Assembly: GCA_022496185.1 (NCBI GenBank)
Contig: WTXG01000125.1
Location: 1-64,000, forward strand
Source of the DNA: Multifurca ochricompacta
Lineage: Eukaryota > Basidiomycota > Agaricomycetes > Russulales > Russulaceae
Reading direction: 5' to 3'
DNA length: 64,000 nt
The position numbers and the translations under genes were made by a program. The notes beneath the pieces were generated by a model that was given only the letters and a program-made list of their open reading frames with translations, had not been told where the DNA came from and ran no database searches. How positions within the stretch are numbered: the first letter of the stretch is position 1; each line of letters opens with the position of its first letter. Shown here in pieces: positions 10,545 to 21,949 of this stretch.

Positions 10545-13500
10545 GCTCAAACCCATCGGCCTGGGCATGAGCACTCCATGTTACCTCTGTGTATGCTAGT
10601 CGATTCAAATCATTGAAAATACCAGTCCATTTTGAAACTACACAGAGGACGGCCGATCGAGATATTTTAGTGGACTCCGGAGCCACAGACAATTTTATTC
10701 ACCCACGACTAATCAAGACGATGGGTCTGGGATGGCTGGCACTTCCCCAGGAAAAGAACATTTGGAACATTGACGGAATGGCCAACCGCGCTGGAAAAAT
10801 CACTCATTACACGGATCTGAAGGTCCAGGTTGGAGAGACCATGAAGAACATTCGTTTCCTGATTACGGATCTGGGAGATGAAGATCTTATCTTAGGGTAT
10901 CTGTGGCTTGCTGCGTTCGAGCCCAAGATCAACTGGGCTGATGCGACAATGGATAAAGAATCATATCCCACTATCATCACGTCGATAGGCTACGACTATG
11001 CAGTCAGACATCCAATAATAAAAGCCACGAGCACGGGAGGGAAGACCCAGGACGCTGTTACGCTACTAAAGCATCGGAACTAGCCCAAAAGGCAGTACAA
11101 GGGCAGGCGGAAAAAACATACAGCGATGTAGTGCCGAGTACCTACCATCGGCATTGGAAGGTGTTTTCTGAGGAAGAATCCCAGCGTTTCCACCTTCCAG
11201 ACCATGGGACCACGCCATAGACTTACTCCCTGATACGCCAACAGCAATAGATTGCAAAATCTATCCGCTGTCCCAGTCTGAGCAGTGGCATTGACGGAGT
11301 TCCTGGAAGAACATTTGGCAAAAGGATACATTCGCCCATCCAAGTCGCAGTACGCTTCACCCTTCTTCTTCATCAAAAAGAAGGATGGCAAGCTGCGACC
11401 AGTCCAGGATTACGGCGAATTAACACATACACCGTGAAAAACGCCTACCCCCTGCCGCTCATCTCCGAACTTATTGACACCATGAGGGACAAGTCCCTCT
11501 TCTCAAAGATGGACGTGTGATGGGGTTATAACAACGTCAGGATCAAGGAAGGTGACCAGTGCAAAGCGGCGTTCAAAACAAATCAAGGGTTGTTCGAACC
11601 CAATGTTATGTTCTTTGGCCTCACAACTCGCCGGCAACATTCCAGGCCATGATGAACCACATCTTCCGTGATCTCATTCTCACAGGAGAAGTAGTGGTCT
11701 ATATGGACGACATTCTAGTAGCCACCCCAGATGACCTGGACCACCACCGAAGTCGTGTACATCAGGTGTTGGATATACTGCATGAACATGACCTCTATCT
11801 CAAGCCTGCCAAATGCTCCTTCAACAGGGAGCATTGAATACCTAGGGGTCATCCTGGAAGGAGGACAAGTACGCATGGATCCCATTAAAGTACAGGGAAT
11901 CCGGGAGTGGCCTGTGCCGACCTGTGTCAAGGATGTCTGATCGTTCATTGGATTCTGTAACTTTTACCGAGATTCGTCAAGGGGTTTTCAGGCATCGCAC
12001 GACCACTGAACGACCTGCTGAAAAAGGATGTACCATGGCATTGGGATGCCGCACAGCAGCAGGCGTTTGAACAGATTAGGCCCTCGTTGGCTCAGAGCCA
12101 GTACTTATCCAACCAGACCTAGGCCGCCCCTTTGAAGTAGAAGTGGACGCCTCGCACTTTGCAATGGGGCAGTATTATACCAGAGAGACGCCGCACAAGT
12201 ACTCCACCCAGTGGCGTACTATTCCGAAACCTTCTCCCCTGCTGAGAGGAACTACGACATCTGGGATAGGGAGCTTTAGCCATAGTCAAGGCGTTGCGAC
12301 ACTGGCGACCCTATTTGGCAGGCACCCCTCATAAGACCGTCATTCACACTGATCATTCCAACCTCTTTACTGGAAGGAACCCCACAAGATCAGCCGCGTG
12401 TAGCACGAGAAGTCTTGGATTAGAAGAATATAACTTCACGCTGAAACACATTGCTGGGAGTCAGAATGCTAGAGCAGATGCATTATCGCGCAGACCAGAC
12501 ATGCATACAGGGGAAGACGACAATAATGACATCACTGTCCTCCCAGAAGAGGTATTCGCCAAGACGGCCGTCGTCAGTCTCCATGACATGGACCTTTGGG
12601 CACAAGTTTCCCAAAATATGAACCAAGACCTGTGTCGTTCATGGGCTGACGCTCACAATTTAAAAGAAATCAGCGGTCTTTGGTGGAAAGATGGAGATCG
12701 ACTCGTTGTCACCGGTGGTGACAACATTAAGAGGGGGGTGATCCATTTTCATCACGACCTTCCCTCCGCTGGCCATCCAGGCATTGCCAACACTTACGCC
12801 CTGGCCAAGAGAGACTATTGGTGGCCCAATATGAAAAAGACATTGAGAGCTACGTACGAGGATGCGCATCATGTCAAGCAAACAAGGTGAACACCACCCA
12901 AAAGTCCCACCAATGCTTCCCATTACTCCCAGTACATCGACTCCTTTCCAGACCATCGCCATGGACTTCATTGTCAAGCTGCCCAAATCACAAGGCTTCG
13001 ACACTATCCTTACAATCACAGACCATGATTGCTCCAAAGCGCCCTCTTCATTCCCTGCAATGAAACTATCACAGCTGAAGGAGTGGCGAAACTATACCTG
13101 AACCACGTATACCGTCACTACGGACTCCCTAAAAGATCATCTCTGACCGAGATACCCGTTTTACATCGGCATTTGCGAGAGCCTTATGCAAGACGCTGGA
13201 CATCACGCAGAATATCTCGACGGCATACCATCCACAGACAGACGGACAGTCTGAGCGGACGAACCAATGGTTGGAACAGTATCTCCGTTTTGGTGCAACG
13301 GCAGGCAAGACGATTGGGCAGAATGGCTGTCGACCGCAGAATTCGCTCACAATTCATGGCCCAATGGAACGACAAAATCCACCCCTTTCTCCCTTATCAT
13401 GGGCTGGACTCCACGCACCACATGGACAGAGAAGCCCATCAATGTCCGTCAGTAACCGAACGGATCGGCCAATGGGAAGAGCTGCGGCAATCAGCCAATG

Positions 13501-13999
13501 AGAATCTGGTAAAGGCGCAACAGCTTCTGGCAGCACAGCCAAGCACATTCACACCTTATCAGACCAATGACTGGGTATGGCTCGAGGGTAGGAATATTCA
13601 CACGTCACACCCCTCGGCCAAATTAGCGCCCCGACGTCACGGACCCTTCCAAATCACAAGGAAGCTGTCAGACGTCTCTTACGAATTGCAGTTGCCGCCG
13701 AAATGGAAGATCCACCCAGTCTTCCATGCCAAGCTTCTGACCCCTTACAAGGAAACCTCCATTCACGGAGAGAACTTCCCGAGACCCCCGCCTGACCTTA
13801 TCGATGGCGAAGAAGAATGGGAAGTGGAGCGCGTTCTAGACTCCAAGCGACAAGGCCGAGGGCGCAAGTTGTATTACCTGATCAAGTGGAAAGGTTTCCC
13901 AGACTCTGACAACTCGTGGGAACCAGCCGGGGATATCTCTGCCCCGGACCTGATTGCGGAGTTCCATTTATGACATCCCCAAGCGCCCAAGAACAGTTA
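10545..13999 (+). pseudogene. gypsy1 pol (protease, RT, RNase H, integrase, chromodomain), degraded
   Basis: Pol is in the -1 frame relative to gag. Domains in order are protease (VDSGATDNF near 10670), reverse transcriptase ([15 protein letters not shown] near 11370; YMDDILVA near 11700), RNase H (IHTDHSN near 12345), integrase (zinc-binding H/C motif near 12750-12870, catalytic core to about 13350) and a chromodomain (YLIKWKGFPDSDNSWEPAG near 13875). About ten one-base deletions, mainly at 11000-13300, and several TGA stops (one near 11517, one near 11938, one at 13971-13973) destroy it. From about 13450 the frame is open to the chromodomain. Without the 13971 stop it would end at 13997-13999. 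Confidence 0.9.
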
Positions 14000-14068
14000 A
14001 AAGGAAGGCCAACTCCAGACTTTCCCCAGAACAACGCTTCACCAGCAACATCCTAACCACACTTTAAC

Positions 14069-15274
14069 ATGTCTTCCTCCTTCGTCGCTGCCTCGGCCGC
14101 CATTGATGCCTTCACTGCCACCACTGTGGTCGTGGAAGCCTTCCCTTCCGCTCACCCCTCCACTCGTCCCTCCTCCCCTATCGACTATGAAGCTGCGGGA
14201 GAACGTGTTAAGAACCAATCCCCCAACCCCAACGATGACTTTGAACACTGCGAGGAGCCACATCCCAACGACCTCGTGGGCATGGAAATGGATGACGATG
14301 TCCCCGAGTTCCCGTTCTTCGCCAACAATCCGAACTCGTCGATGTACTTCCCACTCGAGATCACCATGGTGGATGGCACTAAGGCGATAGCTAAGTACAT
14401 CTTTTATACCAACGGAGGGATGGATGTCGCAGGATGTATGAAGAAGAATGGTCCCGTCTATGGGGCCCCGGTCTATTTGGAAGAACGCTATACAGGACGA
14501 CTGCATCACACCATGAGCGATGAGCAGCTGGGGCATTTAGCCACTGAAGATTCGCGCACCTTTGCAATCGACGAAGTACTGAACGACATGCATCTCCCGC
14601 GCCTCAAAGCCGAGGTAATGAGGCTGCGGAAGAACCTGACACTGCGTACGACTCTCAATAAGCAGTACAAGGAACACGCAAAGATGATGACAAGATTTAC
14701 CAGTGGGATGTTCCAGGTCGAGCAGGAGCTGGTAGAGATCCGAAAGAGGTTGGAAACGGGGGATGCGTACCAGACCATCGCTGAAAGGTACGCTGACACG
14801 TATGCACGACCCCTCCCTCCACGATTGTTGGGGGCTGCACCAAGGCTGTTACCCAATCGGTTCGAAATGCCGCGGATGCACGAGAACCCCCGCGGAGAAA
14901 CATGTTGGCAGTGTGACAGTAAGTACCACATCAGCTGGAACTGTCCCCTCAACCGCAAGTGGTGTCGCCACTGCCGCAGTAACCTGCACTGGAGCTGGTT
15001 CTGTATTTTCCGCTGTGTAGGCGTTCCCCTGACAATCATCAATCCGTCCGGCTGGTGCGGCAAGTGCCTACGTCACAACGCGGGGCATCGCGAGTTGGAC
15101 TGCCCTGTCCACGACCTCTGTCACTCGTGTGGACAGCGCGGCCCCTATGGCTTCCTTCGCGCACATAGGTGTCCCCAGGATGAGGACAAGGAAAATTACA
15201 CCATGGACGATCGTAATGTAGCCGATGATTACCTAGACCTGGTGCAGGACGATGATGGTACGAGTCGTTTCTAG
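14069..15274 (+). CDS. gypsy1 ORF3: accessory zinc-knuckle/coiled-coil protein, intact
   Basis: 401 residues, starting 70 nt after the ancestral pol stop and ending 31 nt before the 3' LTR, the position used by env or accessory genes. Residues 1-110 are Ser/Thr- and acid-rich. A conserved block around 110-165 includes FPLEITMVDGTKAIAKYIFY and GGMDVAGCMKK. Residues 190-240 look like a coiled coil. The C-terminus has CWQCDSKYHISWNC and CRHCRSNLHWSWFC (both CX2CX4HX4C), then CGKCLRHNAGHRELDC and a fourth Cys/His cluster CHSCGQRG. No signal peptide or membrane segment argues against an envelope. Nucleic-acid binding is inferred. Homologues lie in gypsy3, 4, 5 and 6. I do not recognise it as a named family. 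Confidence 0.8.
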   Translation: MSSSFVAASAAIDAFTATTVVVEAFPSAHPSTRPSSPIDYEAAGERVKNQSPNPNDDFEHCEEPHPNDLVGMEMDDDVPEFPFFANNPNSSMYFPLEITMVDGTKAIAKYIFYTNGGMDVAGCMKKNGPVYGAPVYLEERYTGRLHHTMSDEQLGHLATEDSRTFAIDEVLNDMHLPRLKAEVMRLRKNLTLRTTLNKQYKEHAKMMTRFTSGMFQVEQELVEIRKRLETGDAYQTIAERYADTYARPLPPRLLGAAPRLLPNRFEMPRMHENPRGETCWQCDSKYHISWNCPLNRKWCRHCRSNLHWSWFCIFRCVGVPLTIINPSGWCGKCLRHNAGHRELDCPVHDLCHSCGQRGPYGFLRAHRCPQDEDKENYTMDDRNVADDYLDLVQDDDGTSRF

Positions 15275-15305
15275 CTGGGTCAGCTAGAGCCAGAAGAGGG
15301 GGTGA

Positions 15306-15894
15306 TGTTACGACCCCTGCCTAGCAACCCGATTTTCTTCACGATCCCCAGCGATGACCCTACCCGTCCCCCTACTTTACATTTCCTGATCACGTCCCCT
15401 TCCTGGGATCCGTCACATGCTTTACTTCCTTCCCCGTGATTGACTTTGTCTCTGTTTGCCTCGCTTTGTCTATGATTGACTCCTTTTCCCTTATCTCTTA
15501 TCCCTTATCGTACGATCGGACACTTACTTAGTTCCCTATCAGAAGCTAGGCTTTACGCCCTTCGCTTTCGTATATTTGGACCCACATGACTCCGTTCTCT
15601 TATCTCGTAGACGCCCATTTGATTACGTATATAAGTCCGCTGTAACTACAATGTAGACCTCAGACTTGACTTATTGAATACATCGGTGTTTGTCTTCTGG
15701 ACTTCCCCTTGAAACCTCTGACTCGATCATCTCAGTGCTTTTGGCACTTTCCGCTCAACATTGTCACTCGGGAACAGCCCCGTTGACTTTGACTCATCCA
15801 CTCCTACTCCAAGAGGTCTTATTGATCTCTTATCTGAACATACATACGAAGCTGTCGCACAAGTCATGCAGAACGTCTCACACCGGACGTAACA
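15306..15894 (+). repeat. gypsy1 3' LTR, 589 bp
   Basis: Preceded by the purine tract GAAGAGGGGGTGA. Same length as the 5' LTR. Here the transcript-start 11-mer is decayed to AGACTTGACTT, a CpG transition. Confidence 0.95.
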
Positions 15895-15916
15895 CATGTC
15901 CTGTGTCAACACAGAC

Positions 15917-16152
15917 CTCATCTTGTCCTCTTGGGGCTGTAGGCTCTTAGCAATTGCTCAATATAGGTCTATTCTTGCTGGATTTTCACTCTTAGTTTCA
16001 CCATGATCTCAACATCTTATCTTATCTACATAGCAAGTGCAGGATAGAAGCACCTGTTACAAACACTGTTATTGATACAAGCTAAACTAAGACAATTTAT
16101 GTTACAGGAGTTAAATAGGAGACATAATATGGCAGAAGGCCAAAGCAGTGGC
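15917..16152. other. Remnant, probably the right part of element X
   Basis: 236 bp without coding potential. Its first 40 bp align loosely with the sequence after the repeat at 7412-7630 (CAGAC...CTTGT..TTTGTGGCTG), suggesting a continuation of element X. No right terminus was recognised. Confidence 0.3.
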
Positions 16153-16589
16153 TGTCATGAACTGACACCCTAGAAACCTCCTGACCCCCTAGAAACCTCT
16201 GGACACTTCCAGAGGCCCTGCAGAACCCTCAGAAACAAAGATAACCCTAGATTAAGACCAGAAAGGGGCTGGTCCAGACCAGGGCTGGACTCCTGCCAAA
16301 TTGGATGTCAAACAATCATGCTGCTGGTTATAATGACTGTGTGTTACAACCTCTGCCAAGCAACCCCGTTTTCTTCACCCTTCCCAATGAGGACCCCTCT
16401 TTACCGCCTACCTTGCAGTTTCTGATTACGTCTCCATCCTGGGATCCATCACATGCTTTACTCCCATCCCCGTAACCTGCTTTGTACTTATTGATTCAAT
16501 GTTTACCCATGTTTACTCCCTTATCTTCTTATCTGCTTATCTTTACAACTGGACACTTACTTAATTCCCTATCAGAAGCTAGGCTTTAC

Positions 16590-17175
16590 TGTTACGTCCG
16601 GTGCGGGACGTTCCACACGACTTGTGTGACAGCGTTCATTCGTTATCAGATAAGAGGCCAATAAGACCTCTTGGAGTAAGTACGGGAGGAGTCAAAGTCA
16701 AAGAGGCTGCACTCTAAGACAATGTTGAGCGGGAAGTACCAAAAGTACTTTGTGAGATGATCGAGTCAAGGTGTTCAAGGGGAAGTCCAGAAGACAAGCA
16801 CCGATGTATTCAATAAGTCGAGTCTGAGGTCTACAATGTAGTTACAGCAGACTTATATATGTAATCGAATGAGCGTCTAAAGATAAGATATCACGGAGTC
16901 ATGTGGGCCCGAATATACAAAAGTGGATGGCGTAAAGCCTGGCTTCTGATAGGGTATTAAGTAAGTGTCCGGTCTTAGAGATAAGGAGATAAGAAAGTTC
17001 ATAACAACAGTAAGCAAAGGATCAACATGGACAATCAATGGTCACGGGGATGGGAGCAAGGCATGTGATGGGTCCCAGGACGGGGACGTGATCAGGAAGT
17101 GGAGAGTAGGCAGAAGGGAAGGGTTCTCGTTAGGAAGAGTGAAGAAAAGTGGGGTGCTAGGCCCTGGTTGTAACA
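16590..17175 (-). repeat. gypsy3 3' LTR, 586 bp
   Basis: It aligns ungapped to 25344-25929; the dozen or so differences noticed are all CpG versus TpG/CpA. The purine tract lies just to its right on the complementary strand (AGAAGGGAGGGTGA). It keeps the intact self-priming 11-mer at 16815-16825. Confidence 0.95.
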
Positions 17176-17206
17176 TCACCCTCCCTTCTGGCTCAAGCTG
17201 ACCCAG

Positions 17207-18394
17207 CTAGAAATGCGCACCGTCATCGTCCTGCACCAAGTCTACATAATCATCTGCCAGATTTCGATCATCGGTGGTGTAAGTGTCGTCAGCCACACAT
17301 TGATGCGTGCGCAAGAACCCATACGGGCCACGCTGTCCACAGTGTCGGCACAAGTTGTAGACTGGGCAATCGAGTTCGCGATGCCCTGCGTTGTGATGCA
17401 GACACTTGCTGCACCACCCCGAGGGGTTAACAATTGTCGGGGCAACGCCCATGCGACGGAATATGCAGAAATGGCTCCAGTGCAAATTACTCCGGCAGTG
17501 ACGGCACCACTTGTGGTTGAGCAGGCAATTCCAGCTAATGTGATACTTGCTATCACATCGCCAGCATGTCTCACCCCGGGGGTTCTCGTGCATCCGCGGC
17601 ATCTCAAACCGATTCGGCAGTAGTCGGGGGGCAGCCCCCAATGATCGCAGGGGGAGTGGTCGTGCATATGTGTCAGCATACCTTTCGGCAATGGTCTGGT
17701 ACGCATCCCCGATCTCCAATCTCTTCCGAATCTCTACCAGCTCCTGTTCGACTTGGAACATCCCGTTGGTGAGTCGGGCCATCATCTTCGCGTGCTCCTT
17801 ATACTGTTTGTTGAGTGTCGTGCGCAGTGTTAAGTTCTTCCGCAGTCTCATGACTTCGGCTTTGAGACGTGGAAGGCACATGTCACTCATCACTTCGTCA
17901 ATTGCAAAGGCGTGAGAATCCTCGGCGGCCAGGTGTCCAAGCTGTTCGTCAGTCAACATGTGGTGCAGACGTCCTGTATACCTTTCCTCTAAATAGACCG
18001 GGGCCCCGTAAACCGGGCCATCCTTCTTCATACAGCCCGCGACGTCCATCCCTCCATTGGTGTAGAATATGTATTTGGCGATGGCGGTTGTCCCATCAGC
18101 CATGGTGATCTCGAGGGGAAAATACATAGATGAATTGGGGTTGTTAGCGATGAACGGGAATTCAGGTACTTCGTCATCTAATTCCATGCCCAACAGGTCG
18201 TTCGGGTGTGGCTCCTCACTGTGTTCAAAGTCATTGTTCGGGTTGGGAGATTGATTCTTTACTCAGGCTGCAGCGGCCTTGTAGTCGATGGGCGAAGAGG
18301 GGCGTGTAGAAGGATGGGCAGAGGGAAAGTTTTCGACAGTTACATTGGTGGCAGTGAAAGCATCAATGGCAGTGTTGGCAGTGATGAAAGACAT
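17207..18394 (-). pseudogene. gypsy3 ORF3: zinc-knuckle/coiled-coil protein with one stop
   Basis: About 395 codons from ATG (18394) to stop (17207), interrupted only by a TGA at 18263-18265; the following 328 residues are open. The zinc knuckles CWRCDSKYHISWNC, CRHCRSNLHWSHFC and CSKCLHHNAGHRELDC are preserved, as is the conserved block FPLEITMADGTTAIAKYIFY. The frame is open well upstream of the ATG, across the end of pol, so fusion to Pol by frameshifting cannot be excluded. Confidence 0.8.
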
Positions 18395-18471
18395 GATAGA
18401 GTGGATGGTGGTAGGACGTTGCTGTGGGAGCATGTACTGGGGATTTTGACGGGGTTCTGGGTTGCCTTCTT

Positions 18472-21400
18472 TTAAGCATTCTTGGGCACTTCTGGGTGTC
18501 GGATGTGAAACTCCGAGATAAGGGCAGGGGCGAAGATTTCTCCGGCTGGCTCCCACGAGTTGTCAGAGTCTGGGAATCCCTTCCACTTGACAAGGTAATA
18601 CAATTTGCGCCCTCGACCTTGTCGCTTCGAATCGAGAATGCGTTCTACCTCCCACTCTTCTTCTCCGTCGATAAGGTCAGGTGGAGGTCTTGGGAAGTTC
18701 TCCCCGTGAATGGTGGTTTCCTTATACGGGGTCAGAAGCTTGGCATGGAAGACGGGATGGATCTTCCATTTTGGGGGTAACCGCAGTTCATATGACATGT
18801 CTGACAGCTTCCTGGTGATCTGGAAGGGCCCATGACATCGGGGCGCTAACTTGGCCGAGGGATGTGATGTGTGGATGTTCCTTCCTTCGAGCCAGACCCA
18901 GTCATTGGTTTGATAAGGTGTGAACACACTTGGCTGTGCCGCCAGGAGCTGTTGCGCCTTCGTCAGGTTTTCATTGGCTGATTGTTGTAACTCTTCCCAT
19001 TGGCTCATCCATCGGGTTACGGAGGGGACATTAGTGGGCTTATCTGTCCATGTGGTGCGCGGGGTCCATCCCATGATAAGGGAGAAGGGGGTGGCTTTTG
19101 TAGTCCCATTGGGCCATGAATTGTGAGCGAACTCCGCGGTTGATAGCCATTCTGCCCAGTCGTCTTGCCTGCTGTTGCACCAGAACTGCAGGTATTGTTC
19201 TAACCATTGGTTCGTTCGTTCGGACTGCCCGTCCGTTTGGGGGTGGTAAGCCGTAGAGATGTTCTGCGTTATGTCTAATGTCTTGCACAGGGCTTTGGCA
19301 AATGCTGACGTGAATCTGGTGTCTCGGTTGGATATAATCTTTCTGGGGAGTCCATAGTGGCGGTATACATGGTTCAGATATAGCTTCGCCACTCCTTCGG
19401 CTGTGATGGTCTCATTGCAAGGGATGAACAAGGCCGCCTTGGAGCAGTCGTGGTTGGTGATCGTAAGGATGGTGTCAAAGCCTTGAGATTTGGGTAGCTT
19501 GACAATAAAATCCATTGCAATGGTCTGGAAGGGAGTTGATGCAATGGGAGTGATGGGGTGTATTGGCGGGGTTTTCGGGTGGGTGTTTACCTTGTTTGCT
19601 TGACATGCTGCGCACCCCTGCACATAACTTTCGACATCCTTTTTCATGTTGGGCCACCAGTAGTCATGTTTGGCAAGAGCGTAAGTGTTCGTGATGCCAG
19701 GGTGGCCAGCAGAGGGAAGGTTGTGGTGAAAATGAATCACCCCCCTCTTAATGTTGTCACCACCGGTGACAACGAGCCGATCTCCATCTTTCCACCACAA
19801 ACCATTGACTTCTTTCAAGTTGTGTGCGTCAGCCCATGAGCGGCAAAGTGAGGGGTTCATGCTCTGTGAGACTTGGGCCCACAGGTCCATATCATGAAGA
19901 CTAACAACCGCGGTCTTTGCAAACACCTCCTCGGGAAGGACAGTGATGTTGTTGTTGTCGTCCTCGCCTGTATGCATATCTGGTCTGCGCAACAGCACAT
20001 TGGCTCTGGTGTTTTGGCTTCCAGCAATGTGTTTCAAGGTAAAGTTGTATTCCTCTAGCTCTAGGACTTCCCGTGCCACACGTCGACTAATTTTATGGGG
20101 TTCTTTCCAATATAACAGGTTGGAATGGTCGGTGTGGATAATGGTCTGATGTGGAGTCCCGGCCAGGTAGGGTCGCCAATGCCGCAATGCCTTGACTATG
20201 GCTAAGAGTTCCCTATCCCAGATGTCATAATTCCGTTCGGCTGGGGAGAAGGTCTCAGAGTAGTATGCCACCGGGTGAAGTATCTGTGCTGCATCTCTCT
20301 GGTATAACACAGCTCCGTTTGCAAAGTGAGAGGCGTCCACTTCCAATTCGAAGGGGCGACTTAGATCTGGTTGAATGAGTACCGGCTCTGAGCCAACTAG
20401 GTCCCTGATTCGTTCAAACGCCTGTTGTTGTGTTACATCCCAATGCCATGGCACGTCCTTTTTCAATAGATCGTTTAATGGTCGTGCGATGCCTGAGAAT
20501 CCTTTGACAAAGCGTCGGTAGAAATTACAAAATCCAATGAACGACCGGACATCCTTGACGCAGGCCGGAACTGGCCACTCCCGAATCCCCTGCACTTTAA
20601 CGGGATCCATGCACACTTGTCCTCCTTCTAAGATGACCCCTAGGTATTCAACGCTTCACTGCTCAAAGGAACATTTGGCGGGTTTGAGGTATAAATCGTG
20701 TTCTCGGAGTATGTCGAGTACCTGGTGTACGCGATTTCAGTGGTGATCTAGGTTGTCTGGGGTGGCCACTAAGATATCGTCCATGTAAACCACTACCTCT
20801 CCAGTGAGGATGAGATCACGGAAAATGTGGTTCATCATAGCTTGGAACGTTGCTGGTGAGTTCGTAAGGCCGAAAAACATGACGTTTGGTTCGAATAATC
20901 CTTGATTTGTTTTGAATGCCGCTTTACACTGGTCGCCTTCCTTTATCCTGACGTTATTGTATCCCCACCGCACGTCCATTTTCGAGAAGAGGGACTTATC
21001 CCTCATGGTATCGATAAGTTCGGAGATGAGTGGCAGGGGGTAGGCATTCTTTACGGTGTAGGCGTTAATCCATCGATAATCCTGGACTGGTCACAGCTTC
21101 CCATCCTTCTTTTTGATGAAGAAGAAGGGTGATGCGTACTGTGACTTAGACGGGTGGATGTATCCCTTGGCCAAGTGTTCTTCAAGGAACTCTGTCAACG
21201 CCACCTGCTCAGACTGGGACAATGGATAGATTTTGCAGTCGATTGCTGCCGGCGTGTCAGGGAGTAGGTCTATGGCATGATCCCAGGGTCGGGAGGGTGG
21301 AAATCGCTGTGACTCTTCTTCTGAGAATACCCTCCAATGTCGGTGATAGGCACGCGGTACGACATCACTATAAGTCTTTTCTGTCTGTCCCTGCGTCGCT

Positions 21401-21596
21401 TTCTGGGCCAATTCTGAAGCTTTGGTGGCATAACAGCGACCTGGGTCTTCCTCACTTGCGTCTGCCATGATCTGGTGTCTAATTGCATAATCATAGCCTA
21501 TTGATGTGATGATGGTGGGGTAGGAATCTTTATCCATCGTCGCATCGGCCCAGTTGATTCTGGGTTTGAATGCAGCAAGCCATGGATACCCCAGAA
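18472..21596 (-). pseudogene. gypsy3 pol, RT to chromodomain part
   Basis: It continues the pol frame after the hAT insertion. RT motifs are [13 protein letters not shown] and YMDDILVA; RNase H has IHTDHSN; integrase has the zinc-binding HH-CC region, DFIVKLP, and D/D/E core residues around [16 protein letters not shown]; the chromodomain is YYLVKWKGFPDSDNSWEPAG. Stops are TGA at 21091-21093 and 20737-20739 (both CGA in sister copies) and one at 20656-20658 (Gln in sisters). From 20616 down to 18472 the frame is open for 714 codons. Confidence 0.92.
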
Positions 21597-21826
21597 TAGG
21601 GCATAGCACGAGTCCGGGTAACTCGCGAGTTTTTTGAGTAGAGCTGTGGGAAAACTCGCAGGTATTGATACTCGCGGATCCGGGTGATCCGTGGGAAAAT
21701 ACTCACGCGGATCCGGGTATTGATTTTGGCACCCCAGGTACCCGCACGGGTACTCGCGGAATACTCATGGGAATATTATTATATAAAATTATTTTTTTAC
21801 TAGGCTCGTCAACCTAGAACAGAAAT

Positions 21827-21902
21827 GGCTGAAACATGGATTGAACCTAAGACCTCCGGGAACAAGCTTGGTCCGGTGCTCTAACCACTAAGCCACCCAG
21901 CC
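21827..21902 (-). tRNA. tRNA-like sequence (pseudo-tRNA or SINE head)
   Basis: On the minus strand 76 nt begin GGCTGGGTGGCTTAGTGG, an A-box-like D arm, and later have GGTTCAATCC, a B-box match. A 7-bp acceptor stem with two G-U pairs and a 4-bp D stem can form. The anticodon arm is about 4 nt too long and the T stem has mismatches, so no anticodon is assigned. It is probably a decayed tRNA or a tRNA-derived SINE head. Confidence 0.5.
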
Positions 21903-21949
21903 TCACTGGTAAAGACACACAATATATTATATATAGGGTTATGCAGAAT

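Larger units (their letters stand above)
8426..15894 (+). mobile_element. gypsy1: full-length Ty3/gypsy chromovirus, 7469 bp
   Basis: It has two 589-bp LTRs, a primer site at 9015, gag, pol with a C-terminal chromodomain, an extra zinc-knuckle ORF and a purine tract (AGAAGAGGGGGTGA) before the 3' LTR. Flanking 5-mers CATGT (8421-8425, 15895-15899) match. Gag-pol is broken by stops and many one-base deletions, but the extra ORF and both LTRs are intact. Confidence 0.95.
7939..15911 (-). mobile_element. Copia solo LTR (7939-8425 plus 15900-15911), split by gypsy1
   Basis: The sequence matches the LTRs of copia2: it starts TGTTGAACAATCAT and ends CCTGTGTCAACA. It is flanked by the 5-bp duplication CAGAC at 7934-7938 and 15912-15916, so it is a solo LTR left by LTR-LTR recombination. 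gypsy1 lies inside it with its own duplication CATGT. Confidence 0.9.

Noticed and set aside
14039..14536. Long minus-strand reading frame opposite ORF3
   Set aside because: It is the antisense shadow of the conserved ORF3; its composition is Gly/Val-rich with no motif, and ORF3 is supported by conservation among copies.
14069..15274. ORF3 as a retroviral envelope gene
   Set aside because: Position fits, but there is no signal peptide, no membrane segment and no furin-like site, and the C-terminus is made of zinc knuckles.
3895..16152. A complete element X with both termini
   Set aside because: The left terminus is clear, but no complementary right terminus or 8-bp duplication could be found after the nested insertions.
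20656..20658. Third gypsy3 pol stop as another CGA-to-TGA event
   Set aside because: Sister copies have CAA (Gln) here, so a single CpG transition does not explain it; it was left out of the CGA list.
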